Shown here one piece after another: positions 4,072 to 5,724 of a DNA stretch of 5,724 nt; position 1 is the first letter of the stretch; each line of letters starts with the position of its first letter. This DNA is from Clostridia bacterium (GTDB taxonomy: Bacteria > Bacillota_A > Clostridia > Peptostreptococcales > JAAYPU01): assembly GCA_022360735.1 (NCBI GenBank), contig JAKSCF010000375.1, positions 1 through 5,724 of the forward strand. The letters are read 5' to 3'. The notes beneath the pieces were generated by a model, which made no database searches, had not been told where the DNA came from, and saw nothing but the letters and a program-made list of their open reading frames with translations. The position numbers and the translations under genes were made by a program.

Positions 4072-5724
4072 ATGAAAAAATTATTTACACTTTTAGCATT
4101 ATTCATGAGTATACTTATGGTTTGTGCTCAAGTTCCCAATAAAATAAATTATCAAGTTGTTATAAGACTTAATTCAGGACAGTTAGTTACAAATCAACAA
4201 ATTGGTATCCAAATTAGTATTTTGCAAGGATCCGAAAGTGGAACTGCAATTTATACAGAGAGGCATACTCCAACTACCAATGATTTTGGCTTAGCAAACC
4301 TTGAAATTGGTAGCGGAACAGTTATTAATGGTGAGTTTTCCACAATTAACTGGGGACGTGATAAGTACTTTTTAAAGACTGAAATTGATCCGACAGGTCC
4401 TGGTACGAATTACGACATTGTTGGGATCAATCAATTATTAGCTGTTCCCTATGCCTTTCACTCAAAAACAGCGGAAATATTTACCGGAACACTAACTGAA
4501 ACTGATCCTGTCTTTGAATTATCCGTTGCCAAAAACATTTCTGAAAACGATATCATAAGATGGGATAATTCCGATAATACCGATGCTATTTCCTTAAAAG
4601 AAGATGCAGCTAACAAGTCAACGGATGGAGCTTTTTCCGCAAATTCAGACATTTTATTCCCAACACAAAAAGCGGTAAAAAGCTTTATTGAAGGAAATAA
4701 ATTCCTAAAAATTACATCACCGGCAGGTGGAATTACCGCAGCGGATATTACACGATGGAATTCAAACAATAATCCATCAGTAGCAGACGCTACAACAACA
4801 ACCAAAGGGATCGTTCAACTAGCAGGAGACCTGGCTGGTACAGCAACCGCTCCTTTGATCGGGGACGGGAAAGTAACCACTGCAAAGATCGGTGATGCTG
4901 CAAAAAAAAAAAAAAAAATATTGGATGGAACCATTATTACAGCAGATCTGGCAGACAACGCAATCACCTCGGAAAAAATCAATAATGAAGCAATAACGGC
5001 TGCAAAACTGCACAATATGAATGCCAGTAATGATCAGTTTCTGAAGTGGAACGGAACAAACTGGGTCCCCGCTACAATACCAGGAGCTTTGAATTATTTA
5101 GGGGCCTGGGATGCTTCTTCAAATAACCCTTCCATTGCTGATGGAACAGGAACCAATGGTAATTATTATGTTGTTTCAGTAGCCGGAACAAGGGATTTGG
5201 GATCAGGAAACATTTCATTTTCTACCGGAGATTGGGCAATTTACAATGGGTCCAATTGGCAAATAATTAACAATTCAAGTGATGTAAACTCGGTATTCGG
5301 ACGAACAGGGATCATTACTGCCCAGAACGGAGATTATAGTTGGGATCAGATTGATAAAACAACTTCCGGAATTGCTGATATTGCTGATGTTGGAACTGCC
5401 ACTACTACTTCAGCAAATGTATTGATCGCTGATGGATCATTATGGCAAAGTAAATCCATCACAGGGGATGCAACATTAAGTAGTAATGGAACAATTAGCC
5501 TTGCTAATAATGCAGTTACTTATGCCAAGATACAAAATGTATCCGCCAATAAACTTCTAGGACGAGCATCTACCGGAGCAGGAGTCGTGGAAGAAATTAA
5601 TTTAACTGCGGCAGGAAGAGCTTTACTCGATGATGCTGATTCTACAGCACAAAGATTAACATTAGGACTAGGAACGGCAGCAACCAAAGATGTCGGGATT
5701 TCAGCAAACAATGTAGTGCAACTC
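4072..5724 (+). CDS. Secreted phage-tail-fibre-like protein, 3' end outside the window
   Basis: The frame is open from the ATG at 4072 to the last base: 551 codons, no stop. A signal peptide occupies residues 1-19 (likely cut CA|Q). Residues 24-134 form the N-terminal domain common in Bacteroidota fibre-like surface proteins: NYQVVIR at 26-32, a TNDFGLANLEIGSGT block at 70-84, and the closing LLAVPYAFHSKTA. Then come ETDPVF (143-148), FPTQKAVKSFI (196-206), and TKGIVQLAGDLAGTA (244-258), the last a tail-fibre motif. Residues 268-317 are five ten-residue repeats of VTTAKIGDAA type. SVFGRTGIITAQNGDYSW (407-424) and NKLLGRASTGAG plus QRLTLGLGTAATKDVG (493-504 and 527-542) are recurring phage fibre/adhesin modules. 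The likely role is an extracellular, probably trimeric, fibre or adhesin; ligand unknown. A run of 17 A at 4902-4918 encodes Lys278-282. G+C rises from about 23-35% in early 60-base blocks to 40-53% in later ones, suggesting a composite origin. The missing C-terminus should show how it is exported. Confidence 0.87.
   Translation, partial: MKKLFTLLALFMSILMVCAQVPNKINYQVVIRLNSGQLVTNQQIGIQISILQGSESGTAIYTERHTPTTNDFGLANLEIGSGTVINGEFSTINWGRDKYFLKTEIDPTGPGTNYDIVGINQLLAVPYAFHSKTAEIFTGTLTETDPVFELSVAKNISENDIIRWDNSDNTDAISLKEDAANKSTDGAFSANSDILFPTQKAVKSFIEGNKFLKITSPAGGITAADITRWNSNNNPSVADATTTTKGIVQLAGDLAGTATAPLIGDGKVTTAKIGDAAKKKKKILDGTIITADLADNAITSEKINNEAITAAKLHNMNASNDQFLKWNGTNWVPATIPGALNYLGAWDASSNNPSIADGTGTNGNYYVVSVAGTRDLGSGNISFSTGDWAIYNGSNWQIINNSSDVNSVFGRTGIITAQNGDYSWDQIDKTTSGIADIADVGTATTTSANVLIADGSLWQSKSITGDATLSSNGTISLANNAVTYAKIQNVSANKLLGRASTGAGVVEEINLTAAGRALLDDADSTAQRLTLGLGTAATKDVGISANNVVQL
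4873..5022 (+). repeat. Five tandem decapeptide (30-base) repeats in the fibre gene
   Basis: Residues 268-317 of the fibre protein divide into five ten-residue units: VTTAKIGDAA, KKKKKILDGT, IITADLADNA, ITSEKINNEA and ITAAKLHNMN. Position 6 is always Ile or Leu, position 5 is Lys in four of five, and position 1 is Val or Ile in all but the poly-lysine unit. The DNA units are diverged and not identical. Such short-period repeats are usual in the shafts of fibrous phage and bacterial adhesins. Confidence 0.7.
4902..4918 (+). repeat. Homopolymer run of 17 A inside the fibre coding region
   Basis: Seventeen consecutive A follow GC at 4900-4901; in frame they give the last base of Ala277, Lys278-282 and the first base of Ile283. 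They occupy positions 1-5 of the second decapeptide repeat, where the neighbours predict V/I-T-x-A-K. The frame on both sides is intact. One added A would lead to TAA at 4983-4985 and one lost A to TAA at 4994-4996 (window numbering), so slippage would switch the protein off. It may be a contingency tract, a site of transcriptional slippage, or a read or assembly error. Confidence 0.95.

Noticed and set aside
4902..4918. The A-run as evidence of a frameshifted pseudogene
   Set aside because: The frame before and after the tract is the same and repeat spacing is kept exactly, so at 17 A the gene is intact through the window edge.
4458..5711. Several minus-strand open frames of 63-115 codons opposite the fibre gene
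   Set aside because: They are low-complexity (Ala/Val/Ser- or Phe-rich) mirror translations of the repetitive plus-strand fibre gene, which is open throughout and has clear family motifs.

Overview
The window looks like a chromosomal segment of an AT-rich member of the Bacteroidota. Three things point there: a small protein with a type IX secretion (T9SS) type A C-terminal sorting domain, a secreted fibre-like protein that opens with the NYQVVIR...VPYAF domain typical of this phylum, and a regulator that joins periplasmic TPRs, one membrane helix and an AraC-type HTH in one chain. Matches to the Bacteroidota -7 promoter element (TAnnTTTG) occur in the main intergenic region. The genus cannot be told from the sequence.

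Layout. Positions 133-804 (+) encode an atypical short-chain dehydrogenase-like NAD(P)-binding protein. It converges, with a 16-base gap, on 821-1360 (-), a nicotinamide-nucleotide adenylyltransferase-like nucleotidyltransferase. Behind that on the same strand is 1419-3092 (-), a membrane-anchored TPR/AraC regulator whose best start is the ATG at 3092 rather than the upstream TTG at 3173. A 491-base divergent intergenic region (3093-3583) follows, rich in inverted repeats and candidate promoter elements. Rightward from it runs a tight two-gene unit: a small T9SS-sorted protein (3584-4069) and, two bases later, a large phage-tail-fibre-like secreted protein that starts at 4072 and is still open at the window edge (551 codons, no stop).

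How the parts may work together. The two rightward genes are almost certainly co-transcribed and both products carry signal peptides, so the pair is best read as a cell-surface or secreted fibre/adhesin module. The promoter candidate before it has a good -7 box but no recognisable -33 element; a 13-base palindrome sits where that element should be, as expected of an activator-dependent promoter. The adjacent divergent regulator could be that activator, but nothing in the sequence proves it. The two left-hand genes look like ordinary metabolic genes unrelated to the fibre module.

The most striking feature is an uninterrupted run of 17 A inside the fibre gene (4902-4918). It encodes five lysines exactly where a decapeptide repeat would predict residues like V-T-T-A-K. 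Frame is kept, but gain or loss of one base would end translation within about 80 bases, so the tract could act as an on/off switch, or it could be a sequencing or assembly artefact.
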